DNA from: ZC4RG30 sp965652645
Lineage (GTDB): Bacteria > Pseudomonadota > Gammaproteobacteria > Steroidobacterales > Steroidobacteraceae
NCBI GenBank assembly: GCA_965652645.1
Contig: CBFGXE010000043.1
Location: 1-24,002, forward strand
Direction of reading: 5' to 3'
DNA: 24,002 nt
Part shown: in pieces, positions 8,333 through 14,834 of the stretch
Layout: every line of letters begins with the position of its first letter
Numbering within the stretch: the first letter of the stretch is position 1
Translations under genes and position numbers: made by a program
Notes under the pieces: generated by a model
The model's input: only the letters and a program-made list of their open reading frames with translations
The model's database searches: none
Told to the model about the DNA's origin: nothing

Positions 8333-9475
8333 TCAGGCGGCGTTGCGCGCCAGGCCCGGCAGCTGCGCGAAGCAGGTCACCGCCGCCGCTGCCAGCACGG
8401 CCGCCGCCACCGCCAGGGCTTCATAGCCGAAGGCATTCACCAGCGTGCCGCCCAGGAAGGGGCCGATTGCCGAACCCACCATCAGCATGGCCGGCGTGCC
8501 GGTGAGCGTCCGTCCGCTGGAATCCAGCTGCGCCAGCAGCCCGAAGGCAAAGGTGTGGGTGAAGATCAGCACCGCCGCCAGCAGCGCGGCCGCCAAGGCA
8601 TAGGGACCGAATGCCGGCGAAACCATGATGGTGGCCGCCAGCGCGCATTGGACCACCGGCCCGGCCAGCAGCACATTGCGCGCGGACAGGCGCCTCTGCA
8701 GCAGCGCCGCCAGCAGCGCGGGGAACAGGTTCACCAGTCCCAGCACGATGAGCACGCCGTTGATTGCGCCGCGATCGAAGCCGCGATGCGTGCCCACGCC
8801 TTCCAGGAAACCGAAGACCATCGCCTGCACCAGCGTCATGCAGGAAATGCCGAGGATGCCGAACCACACCACGCGGGGCAGGGGCGCGGGCCTGGCCTGC
8901 GGCGTGGCGGCTGACGCCACGCCCTCCACGGGGAAGGCCAGCAGCGCGGCCACCGCGCCCACGGCCATCACCACCGCAAAGGTCTTGAACAGCACCGGCC
9001 CGCCCTGGGCGGCAATCAGCTGCGGCGTGCCGGCGAGGAAGGCCACGGCGAACACGCCCAGCGACATGCCGGCGATGGCGAACAGCCGGTGCGGATTGGC
9101 GCTGCGTGCGATGGTGCCATGGGTGACGCTCAGGGCGGCGCCGGCGGCGAGGCCGGCCACCAGGTGCAGCATGCCGAGCTGCGCATAGGCCGCGGTGCCG
9201 GACGCGAGCCAGAAGGCCACCGCCGAGATGCCGAATCCCGCCGTGGCCACCCAGCGCCCGTTCACGCGCTGGATGCGCGGGGCCAGCGTCACGCTGGCCA
9301 GCACCGCGCCCACCAGGAACAGCGTGGGCAGCCCGCCCGCCCGCTGCGGGTCGAAGCCATAGTGGGCGATCAGCGCCCCGACCCACACCGACAGCGCCAC
9401 CAGGTCCACCATGCCGGCGCAATGCGCCACCATCAGGGCGACGCGCCCGCGCCCGCTGTCTACGGAAATCCCCAC
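8333..9475 (-). CDS. MFS transporter
   Basis: Inner-membrane major facilitator of 380 residues, with about 11-12 hydrophobic segments from MVDLVALSVWVGALIAHYGF to the C-terminal VAAAVLAAAAVTCF. It is a compact member, and motif A between helices 2 and 3 is degenerate (APRIQRVNGRWVATAG), so no substrate class can be given. Helix 4-5 contains LVAGLAAGAALSVTHGTIAR. The start is a GTG at 9475, supported by GAGGT upstream; an ATG at 9433 directly before the first helix is the alternative but has no clear ribosome binding site. A TATACT box at 9512-9517 could serve it. It converges on the DUF4382 gene with a 15-base gap and diverges from the Cys-rich lipoprotein gene. Confidence 0.85.
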   Translation of the reverse strand: MGISVDSGRGRVALMVAHCAGMVDLVALSVWVGALIAHYGFDPQRAGGLPTLFLVGAVLASVTLAPRIQRVNGRWVATAGFGISAVAFWLASGTAAYAQLGMLHLVAGLAAGAALSVTHGTIARSANPHRLFAIAGMSLGVFAVAFLAGTPQLIAAQGGPVLFKTFAVVMAVGAVAALLAFPVEGVASAATPQARPAPLPRVVWFGILGISCMTLVQAMVFGFLEGVGTHRGFDRGAINGVLIVLGLVNLFPALLAALLQRRLSARNVLLAGPVVQCALAATIMVSPAFGPYALAAALLAAVLIFTHTFAFGLLAQLDSSGRTLTGTPAMLMVGSAIGPFLGGTLVNAFGYEALAVAAAVLAAAAVTCFAQLPGLARNAA

Positions 9476-9511
9476 TGCTGTACCTCGTTATCGTTCTTCT
9501 GCGGTACCGGC

Positions 9512-9517
9512 AGTATA
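9512..9517 (-). promoter_or_regulatory. candidate -10 box for the MFS gene
   Basis: On the minus strand the sequence reads TATACT, five of six matches to the sigma-70 -10 consensus, 36 bases upstream of the GTG start at 9475. No good -35 hexamer lies at 16-18 bases, so this is only a candidate. Confidence 0.3.
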
Positions 9518-9593
9518 CGAAGCCCCGCTCAGGGCGTGTGCAGATGCGGCGCCCGTGCACTGGCTTGTGGCGGCGAAACAGTTGCCCGGTCAA

Positions 9594-9622
9594 CTGAACC
9601 CGGCCTGCACTCCGGCTACACT
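9594..9622 (+). promoter_or_regulatory. candidate promoter of the Cys-rich lipoprotein gene
   Basis: TACACT (9617-9622, in GGCTACACTG) is a fair sigma-70 -10 box about 30 bases before the ATG at 9654. CTGAAC (9594-9599), exactly 17 bases upstream, is a poor -35. It is plausible by position and by the common GGCTACACT form of gammaproteobacterial -10 regions, but unproven. Confidence 0.35.
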
Positions 9623-9653
9623 GCCCCGATCATCCCCCCGGAGAGGTGCCACC

Positions 9654-10370
9654 ATGCGTGCACAACTCATCCTGCTCGGCGTCATCGGTGTCGCGTTCCT
9701 GGGCTGCAGCGACGATGGCGACCTGGCGCCGCCGCCGCTGGGAGGCGAGGGCGGGGCAGTGGTCTACGAGGCCGGCCCGCGCCTGGCCCAGTGCGACCTG
9801 GCGGCGCTCACGCCGGCACAGAGTGCGGCGAAACTCACTTCGGCCGGTGTGGAGGTGCAGCGTTCCAGCTGCGGCCACATCACGGACATGGCATATCCCG
9901 CGGTATGCGGCGCGGGCACGGGCGAAATCATCCTGCACGACATCCCGCCGTCGCAGCTTGCGGCAGCCGGGGCGGCCGGATTCAGGTCTGTCGAGGACCT
10001 CGGCGGCTGGCAACGCGCCAGCTGCGTCGACTACATCCATGCCATCGAAGTGGCGCAGGCCACCACTTCGTGCGCCGACATCCGCAACCGGGTGATGCTG
10101 ATCCGGCAGCCGGCCGGTCTTCCCGATCACGTCATGCTGCTGGACCAGGCCGGCAACTGCTCCGACGCCAGCTACCGGCAGGTGCTCTACGGCGGCAAGG
10201 AAGGCAGCACGGTGCTCTGCTCCAGCGCGGATTCGATTGCCGGCCCGCAAAAAATCTGCCCGGTGGCCTCCCACGCGGCAACGTTCGAAACCATCCTGGC
10301 CAACCTTCAAGCGCCCGACCTGGGCCTGGGTGCCGGTTTCGAAGTGATCCAGCTGTATCCGTTCGAGTAG
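9654..10370 (+). CDS. cysteine-rich lipoprotein of unknown function
   Basis: Not recognised as any named family. The 238-residue product has a lipoprotein signal (MRAQLILLGVIGVAFLGC, Cys18), so it is probably anchored in the envelope. The mature part has eight further cysteines (in CDLAAL, SSCGH, AVCGAG, ASCVDY, TSCADI, GNCSD, VLCSS and KICPV), an even number that fits four disulfides in an oxidising periplasm. There is no CxxC or CxxCH motif and no membrane helix after the signal. The ATG at 9654 is fixed by a strong GGAGAGG ribosome binding site (9640-9646) and by the signal peptide; longer readings upstream lack both. It is monocistronic: divergent from the MFS gene and convergent with the copper monooxygenase gene 36 bases away. 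Confidence 0.8.
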   Translation: MRAQLILLGVIGVAFLGCSDDGDLAPPPLGGEGGAVVYEAGPRLAQCDLAALTPAQSAAKLTSAGVEVQRSSCGHITDMAYPAVCGAGTGEIILHDIPPSQLAAAGAAGFRSVEDLGGWQRASCVDYIHAIEVAQATTSCADIRNRVMLIRQPAGLPDHVMLLDQAGNCSDASYRQVLYGGKEGSTVLCSSADSIAGPQKICPVASHAATFETILANLQAPDLGLGAGFEVIQLYPFE

Positions 10371-10377
10371 TGGCCGG

Positions 10378-10406
10378 GTGCTGCCGGCCTGGCCCGCCGG
10401 CGCCAC
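10378..10406. terminator. imperfect hairpin between convergent genes
   Basis: Arms at 10378-10388 and 10396-10406 pair over 11 positions with two mismatches around a 7-base loop, filling the gap between the stop codons of two convergent genes. There is no proper T-tract on either strand, so it could be a weak bidirectional terminator or chance in GC-rich DNA. Confidence 0.25.
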
Positions 10407-11810
10407 TTATTGTCCGGTCTGTCTCCGACCCGTGGCGGCGCCGATGCGTTGTGCCGCCGCGCGCGTCATGTGCTCCCGCACGGCCGCGTCATGGCGCGGG
10501 AGGTCGGTTACACGCACCGGCAGCATCTCCAGCGTGATGCTGCCCATCTCGTCGGTGGATTCCTGCCCCCAGCGCACGCGCTGCGGCGGCGAGAAGGGGT
10601 TGGCCGGGTTCGCCGTGCTGTTGTCGTAGGCGAGGGCCACGTCGATGCGCGTGCCGGCGGCCAGTCGCACCGGCTGGTCAAAGTAGTAGCGCTCCTGCCA
10701 GCTGAAGTCCCAGCGGTCGATCGACAGCAGGTCGCGTGCGGTGCCGCCCGGGGGCGTCACCGTCATCTTCATGTCGGTGGCCAGGTAGTGGGCGTGGCCG
10801 CCGGCACTGAGCACCTCCACGTCGATGGGCAGCGTGAAGGAATCCTTCAACACCACGCGTGATGCGCCTGCCGGCAGGTCGATGCCCGCCAGCGCACCGA
10901 ACAGGGGCGGCAGCTGCAGCTCGATCAGCGGCCGCGCCGGCGCGGCTTCGGCGAAGTGGATGCCGATGACGGCCTGTTCGGCTTCCGGCTTGCCGCTGGG
11001 ATGGAAATGCATCTGCAGCACCAGCGCGGCACCTGCCGGCAGCCAGCGTGCCACACCGGGCGGCAGCTCGGCCGGACGTCCACCCACGGCCCAGCCACCC
11101 AGCAGCCCCATGGTGGCGTCCTGTCCCGTGGTACCGCGGGAAAGCAGTGCCCGCAGGTTGCCGCCAGCCCGGCCTGCCAGGCTCATGCCGCTGTAGCCCG
11201 GCGCCGGATCCTGCTGGTCCAGCTGCAGCGCGTTGCCGGTGGTGTCGAAGAAGAACAGCGCGTGATGCGAGCTCTTGCCCGCGGGCCGGAACTCGATGGC
11301 GCGCACCCACTTGCCTTCGTCCAGTCCCAGCGGGATGGCGAAGTTGCGGTAGATGTCCGGACCGTCTTCCGGAACCTGCATGGCCTGGTCCATGCGCACG
11401 ACAAGGTCGGGTTCGCCGAGCTGCCAGCCGGCCGTGAACTCCGGCAGCGGCGGCTCGCGGGAGGCATCGCCCCTTGGCATGCCGGCGGCCACCCAGTCGG
11501 ACAGCGTCCGGACCTGCGCGTCGGTCAGCCGGCGATCGTGCCGGAAACCGGCGACCTCGGAGGCGGCATGCCACGGCGGCATGTAGGCGCTGGCCGTCAC
11601 GTCGGCAATCATCCGCCCGCGTCGACGCACGTCTTCGTAGCTGGTGAGCGTGAAGGGCGTGGCCTCGCCGGGCCGGTGGCAGGGCGCGCAGTTGCCATAC
11701 ACGATGGGGGCGACGTGCTCGGCGAAGTTCGGCACCGGTGCAGGCGCTGCGGTGTGCGCCGCCGATGCCACCAGCAGTACGGGAAAGAGCCAGGGCAGCT
11801 TCTTCTTCAT
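10407..11810 (-). CDS. cytochrome c fused to copper type II (PHM-like) monooxygenase
   Basis: Secreted redox protein of 467 residues. A signal peptide (about 1-21) is followed by a cytochrome c domain: heme motif CAPCH (Cys41, Cys44, His45), with Met77 in YMPPWHA a likely axial ligand. Residues about 130-440 resemble the two-copper core of peptidylglycine alpha-hydroxylating and dopamine beta monooxygenases. The ligands can be read off: His182-His183 (SSHHALFF) and His268 (LQMHFHPSG) for the CuH site, His339 and His341 (GGHAHYL) and Met422 (STDEMGS) for the CuM site. The fused heme suggests electrons come from a periplasmic carrier rather than ascorbate. Known homologues hydroxylate or cleave C-H bonds next to N or O; the substrate here is unknown. 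The gene sits 16 bases after the redoxin gene on the same strand. Confidence 0.88.
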   Translation of the reverse strand: MKKKLPWLFPVLLVASAAHTAAPAPVPNFAEHVAPIVYGNCAPCHRPGEATPFTLTSYEDVRRRGRMIADVTASAYMPPWHAASEVAGFRHDRRLTDAQVRTLSDWVAAGMPRGDASREPPLPEFTAGWQLGEPDLVVRMDQAMQVPEDGPDIYRNFAIPLGLDEGKWVRAIEFRPAGKSSHHALFFFDTTGNALQLDQQDPAPGYSGMSLAGRAGGNLRALLSRGTTGQDATMGLLGGWAVGGRPAELPPGVARWLPAGAALVLQMHFHPSGKPEAEQAVIGIHFAEAAPARPLIELQLPPLFGALAGIDLPAGASRVVLKDSFTLPIDVEVLSAGGHAHYLATDMKMTVTPPGGTARDLLSIDRWDFSWQERYYFDQPVRLAAGTRIDVALAYDNSTANPANPFSPPQRVRWGQESTDEMGSITLEMLPVRVTDLPRHDAAVREHMTRAAAQRIGAATGRRQTGQ

Positions 11811-11826
11811 GCAGCGCTCCGCAGGA

Positions 11827-12399
11827 CTATTCTATGTAACAGCCAATGGCCTGGGTGCGCGGCGTGCGCACGGTGCGGCCCGCCACCAGGTCTTCCAGCG
11901 CATTGCGCAGGTCGCGTTCAGTGGCAGCCTGCCTGGGCCTGCCCAGTCCGGCGTACAGGTTGTCGATGCGGCCGCTGTAGGCCAGCACGCCACCGGGCGC
12001 ATAGACGGCCGCCTGCGGGGTGACAGTGGCCCCGGCATGCATCGCCAGCGCCTGACTGCCGTCGAGCACGGCAGGTATCTGGAGGCCAAACTCCCCAAGG
12101 TGCTTGCGCACCTGCGCGGCGGTGGCCTGCCGGTCGCTGTACACCAGCGTGCACTGTGCCCCGGCTGGCCCGTATTCGGCGCAGATGCGACGGATCTCCG
12201 GCGCGTATTGATTGGAGACGGGGCAGTCGGTGCCGACGAACAGCAACACCGACCAGTGCCGTCCCGCTGGCTGGGTGAGTTTTCCAGGGTGCTTGCCGGT
12301 GATGTCGGCGACGGCAGGAGCCTGCGGCGGGGGAGCTTCACTGCATCCCCACAGCACCACCACGGCGGCGAGCATGATCGGCGTCTTCACTGTGCGCAT
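11827..12399 (-). CDS. redoxin (thioredoxin-fold) lipoprotein
   Basis: Periplasm-facing lipoprotein of 190 residues. The signal ends at LWGC (Cys19). The rest has an AhpC/TSA-like thioredoxin fold with VLLFVGTDCPVSNQYAPEI around residues 52-69; Cys59 stands where peroxiredoxins and thioredoxins place their reactive Cys, but CPVSN replaces CxxC. A further Cys187 lies at the extreme C-terminus (QAIGCYIE). From family knowledge, this TDCPxSN...GC-x-I form recurs beside cytochrome c/copper monooxygenases in other bacteria. Its job may be copper-site or thiol maintenance, or electron supply; that is inference. The ATG at 12399 has AAGG just upstream. It is 16 bases before the monooxygenase and 61 bases after the beta-propeller gene. 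Confidence 0.85.
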   Translation of the reverse strand: MRTVKTPIMLAAVVVLWGCSEAPPPQAPAVADITGKHPGKLTQPAGRHWSVLLFVGTDCPVSNQYAPEIRRICAEYGPAGAQCTLVYSDRQATAAQVRKHLGEFGLQIPAVLDGSQALAMHAGATVTPQAAVYAPGGVLAYSGRIDNLYAGLGRPRQAATERDLRNALEDLVAGRTVRTPRTQAIGCYIE

Positions 12400-12430
12400 T
12401 GCCTTGCCGGGTGGTGAGGACTATTGCGGT

Positions 12431-12453
12431 AACGCCGGCCGGCCTCCGGCGTT
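12431..12453 (-). terminator. hairpin between the beta-propeller and redoxin genes
   Basis: Perfect 8-bp stem aacgccgg (12431-12438) with ccggcgtt (12446-12453) and a 7-base loop, just after the stop of the beta-propeller gene. No T-run follows on the minus strand, so it may only attenuate read-through or stabilise a processed 3' end. Confidence 0.3.
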
Positions 12454-12460
12454 GACCTGC

Positions 12461-13423
12461 CTAGGGCACCCAGGCCATTCCGTCCGGCCCGCCGCCCGTG
12501 GCCACCTGCCCGACCACCGCCAGCGTCTTCAGGTCCACCACCGCGAGCTTGCGGTCGCTGGCCGACGCCACGTAGGCGCGCGATCCATCCGGCACCACGA
12601 GGATGCCCGAGGCGCCGCGGCCGATGGGCAGCCGCGCCTTCACCGCCTGGGACTTCACGTCCACCACCACCAGTTCGCCCGCGGTGAGGTCCGATACCAG
12701 CGCGAGCGCGCCATCGGGCGTGAATTTCAGGCGATTGGAACGGCGGGTGCCGATGTCGACGGTCTTCACCACCGCACGGGTGGCCACGTCGATGACGGAG
12801 ATGTTGCCGCCCTGGGAGTTCGCCACCCACAGTTGCCGGCCATCGGGGCTGAGGTCCAGTCCCTCCGGGCCGCTGCCCACCGTCACCAGGGTCTGCCGTG
12901 CATTGCTGTCTCCGGCACGCTCGATGATGCTCACCGAATTCGAGCCCATGTTGGCGGTGAACAGCGTACCCCCATCCCGGCTCGCCACCACCATGTGGGT
13001 GCGCCCCTGGCCGGTCGGGAAACGCCAGTCGATGCGGCCGGTGGCGGTATCGAGCCTGCCAACCTGCTGCGAGTCCTCGGCGGTGAAATACACACGGTGG
13101 CCGCTGGTGGCAAGGCCGTGCGGGCGGCGCATTTCACCGAGCTCGACATGCGCGCGTTCCTTGCGGCTGGAGATGTCGATGACGCTGAGCGAGTTGCCGC
13201 CCGGTTGTGTGCCGTAGTTGGAGACTACCGCGGTGCGCCCGTCCGGCGTCACCTCCACCTCATGCGGGTTCGGTCCGGTGGGGATCGTGGCCAGGCTTGT
13301 GCCCGTGGCCGGATCGATCAACGACAGCGTCGAGTCTTCCTTGTTGAGCACCAGCAGGGTTGCGGCCTGGGCGGAAGCAGCGAACGCACAGCTCAGGGCG
13401 AGGGCGGCGATCAGGTGGCGCAT
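12461..13423 (-). CDS. YncE-like YVTN beta-propeller protein, periplasmic
   Basis: Periplasmic beta-propeller of 320 residues. The signal peptide ends ASAQA (about 1-20). The mature protein is a run of roughly 40-residue blades of the YVTN/YncE type, each with a strand like SLSVIDISSRK, NISVIDVATRAVVKTVDIG or KLAVVDLKTLAVVGQVATG followed by G-P-x-x-hydrophobic-x-x-x-P-D-G. About seven blades are visible, enough to close a propeller. Such proteins bind ligands or partners and often accompany PQQ- or cytochrome-linked periplasmic oxidation; no catalytic residues can be assigned. I chose the ATG at 13423 because it starts the signal peptide and has CGGAG upstream; the frame stays open for 36 more codons without either. 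It appears to lead the cassette with the redoxin and copper monooxygenase. Confidence 0.87.
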   Translation of the reverse strand: MRHLIAALALSCAFAASAQAATLLVLNKEDSTLSLIDPATGTSLATIPTGPNPHEVEVTPDGRTAVVSNYGTQPGGNSLSVIDISSRKERAHVELGEMRRPHGLATSGHRVYFTAEDSQQVGRLDTATGRIDWRFPTGQGRTHMVVASRDGGTLFTANMGSNSVSIIERAGDSNARQTLVTVGSGPEGLDLSPDGRQLWVANSQGGNISVIDVATRAVVKTVDIGTRRSNRLKFTPDGALALVSDLTAGELVVVDVKSQAVKARLPIGRGASGILVVPDGSRAYVASASDRKLAVVDLKTLAVVGQVATGGGPDGMAWVP

Positions 13424-13483
13424 GGCAGGACTCCGGGCTTGCTGCCCGCGATGATGCCCAGCCGGGACCCGGATTGCACTTGC

Positions 13484-13493
13484 CTGATCAGGA
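13484..13493. promoter_or_regulatory. palindrome upstream of the beta-propeller gene
   Basis: The perfect 10-bp palindrome cctgatcagg lies 60 bases upstream of the start at 13423. On the minus strand it follows a TTGACG (-35-like), but I find no good -10. It is an operator candidate only. Confidence 0.25.
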
Positions 13494-13567
13494 ATGTCCG
13501 TCAATGGAGGGCTGGCACTGGCTCGATACACCCCCGTGGTTCGAAGGGTGTCGCGCCGACTGCCCCG

Positions 13568-13927
13568 TCATTCCTTGTCCAGCCCGGCCCGGTCCCGCAG
13601 CACGCGCTCCAGTTCCTCATCCGTGACGCCCAGCTGTGCTTCCTCTGCCTGGTCCAGGCCGCGACCAAGCCCGGCCGCCTCCGCGTCGACAATGTCATCG
13701 GCCGTGATGTCCGCTCCGGCGGCCGCTTCGGCTTCTTCTTCGATGCTTACGCGCTCGCCGGTGCCATTGCGGTCGCTGGTGCTGTCCAGTCCGCCGAGGC
13801 CCACCATGTCCGCCCCGGTGTCGGAGCTGTCGCTGGGGCCCACGGAGCGGATGTTGTGGCCGCGCGCGATCTCGTTGCCGGATTCATCGAGCAGCGCGTC
13901 AATGTCGACGGGTCTGGTACGGGCCAT
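13568..13927 (-). CDS. small acidic protein, function unknown
   Basis: A 119-residue, strongly acidic, probably soluble and largely disordered protein with no signal peptide or membrane helix and no cysteine. The N-terminal half carries ordered-looking tokens: RPVDIDALLDESGNEIARG, then GPSDSSDTGAD and DRNGTGER. The second half is Glu/Asp/Ala-rich with a likely helix TDEELERVLRDRAGL at the end. I have seen similar GPSDSSD...GTGER patterns in uncharacterised proteobacterial proteins, but cannot name a function. The ATG at 13927 is fixed by GGAGGTG directly upstream; a GTG at 13933 would lie inside that site. It is 99 bases downstream of osmC on the same strand and may be separately transcribed. 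Confidence 0.78.
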   Translation of the reverse strand: MARTRPVDIDALLDESGNEIARGHNIRSVGPSDSSDTGADMVGLGGLDSTSDRNGTGERVSIEEEAEAAAGADITADDIVDAEAAGLGRGLDQAEEAQLGVTDEELERVLRDRAGLDKE

Positions 13928-14002
13928 GGGCACCTCCGCGTGTGGATGCGCCCATCTTCCGCCGCCTGCGTGCGAAGGCCAGCTTGCGCAATCGCTGCGT
14001 GC

Positions 14003-14026
14003 TGTAGGAGGGCGCCTATAGGCCGC
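14003..14026. repeat. possible degenerate REP-like element
   Basis: The stretch gtaggagggcgcctataggc, ending in the palindrome gcctataggc (14014-14023), recalls the gtaggagcggc...gccgc palindromes (REP elements) scattered between genes in Pseudomonas, Xanthomonas and relatives. Only one copy is in the window, so repetition cannot be shown here. Confidence 0.25.
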
Positions 14027-14464
14027 TCAGGTCACCAGCGAGGCCTGCAGGGTGATCTCTGCCACTCCGGCCAGCGCCTTGGAGAGCGGGCAGTTTTCCT
14101 TCGCGCCCCTGGCGATCTGCTGGAATTTCGCTTCGTCGATGCCTGGAATGGAGGCCTTCAGGGTGAGCGCGATGCGATCGATGGTGAAACCGTCACCATC
14201 CTTCACGAGCCGGACCGCCGCCGTGGTGTCGACGGTTTTTGTTGCGATGCCCTGCGCATCGCAGGCGAAGGAGAAGGCCATGGTGAAGCACGCGGCATGG
14301 GCCGCACCCAGCAGTTCCTCGGGATTGGTGCCGCGCCGGTCGTCGCCGAAGCGGCTGGCGAAACCATAGGGGTAGTCCTTCAGGGCGCCCGTTTCCGTAC
14401 TGATCCTGCCGGTGCCGGCCTTGCCGGCACCTTCCCAATGGATACTCGCGTGCTTCTCTGTCAT
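14027..14464 (-). CDS. OsmC-family peroxidase
   Basis: Cytoplasmic thiol peroxidase of 145 residues, the typical OsmC/Ohr length. OsmC proteins reduce organic hydroperoxides with a Cys pair, usually recycled by lipoyl proteins. Both catalytic cysteines are present: Cys59 in AHAACFTMAFS and Cys125 in KENCPLSKAL. The substrate-pocket TNPEELLGAA motif (about 46-54) is intact. The opening SIHWEGAGKAGTGRIST fits the OsmC rather than the Ohr subgroup. The ATG at 14464 has an excellent AAGGAG ribosome binding site. It follows the small membrane protein by 36 bases downstream of gcd, so it may help cope with oxidants made by periplasmic sugar oxidation; this link is inferred from position only. Confidence 0.93.
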   Translation of the reverse strand: MTEKHASIHWEGAGKAGTGRISTETGALKDYPYGFASRFGDDRRGTNPEELLGAAHAACFTMAFSFACDAQGIATKTVDTTAAVRLVKDGDGFTIDRIALTLKASIPGIDEAKFQQIARGAKENCPLSKALAGVAEITLQASLVT

Positions 14465-14500
14465 GTCGGTCTCCTTGTCCGGTGTGCAATCCAGTGTCGG

Positions 14501-14833
14501 TCAGCAGCTTCCGGCCACCGCGGAGGCCACCGCCGTGGCGGCGATGCCGGTCATGCACAGCACCGCGATGAATCCGGCAGCAAAATACCACGCACGTTCG
14601 ACCGTCTCGACTTCGCGCCCCTCGCCACGAACGCTGCGCAGTGCCACGTGGACGATCAGCAGGCAGCCTGCCGCTGCCACGGCGTGGATCACCACCGGCA
14701 CGATCATTCCGCATCGCCACTGCGCCAGCGAGCGCGCGGAAGCCATCGCTCCCAGCCACAATGCCGGCCCGCCCAGCAGGCAGGCCGGCAACTTCAGCGA
14801 CCGGCCGAGGCCGCGCGCCGGTGGCGCCTCCAT
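14501..14833 (-). CDS. small membrane protein downstream of gcd
   Basis: Unrecognised inner-membrane protein of about 110 residues with three hydrophobic segments: LKLPACLLGGPALWLGAMA (about 12-30), MIVPVVIHAVAAAGCLLIVHVAL (about 41-63) and a long WYFAAGFIAVLCMTGIAATAVASAV near the C-terminus, which ends in Cys. The start is uncertain. The ATG at 14833 lies one base after the gcd stop (TGAGATG), suggesting translational coupling. An ATG at 14848 would overlap gcd by 14 bases. Coupling to gcd points to a role with glucose dehydrogenase, perhaps in its assembly or in the quinone pool; that is inference with no motif to back it. Confidence 0.65.
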   Translation of the reverse strand: MEAPPARGLGRSLKLPACLLGGPALWLGAMASARSLAQWRCGMIVPVVIHAVAAAGCLLIVHVALRSVRGEGREVETVERAWYFAAGFIAVLCMTGIAATAVASAVAGSC

Positions 14834-14834
14834 C

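Noticed and set aside
8311..8345. Hairpin over the convergent stop codons of the DUF4382 and MFS genes
   Set aside because: ccgctgag can pair with ctcaggcgg only with a bulge, and there is no T-tract. In such GC-rich sequence this is likely chance.
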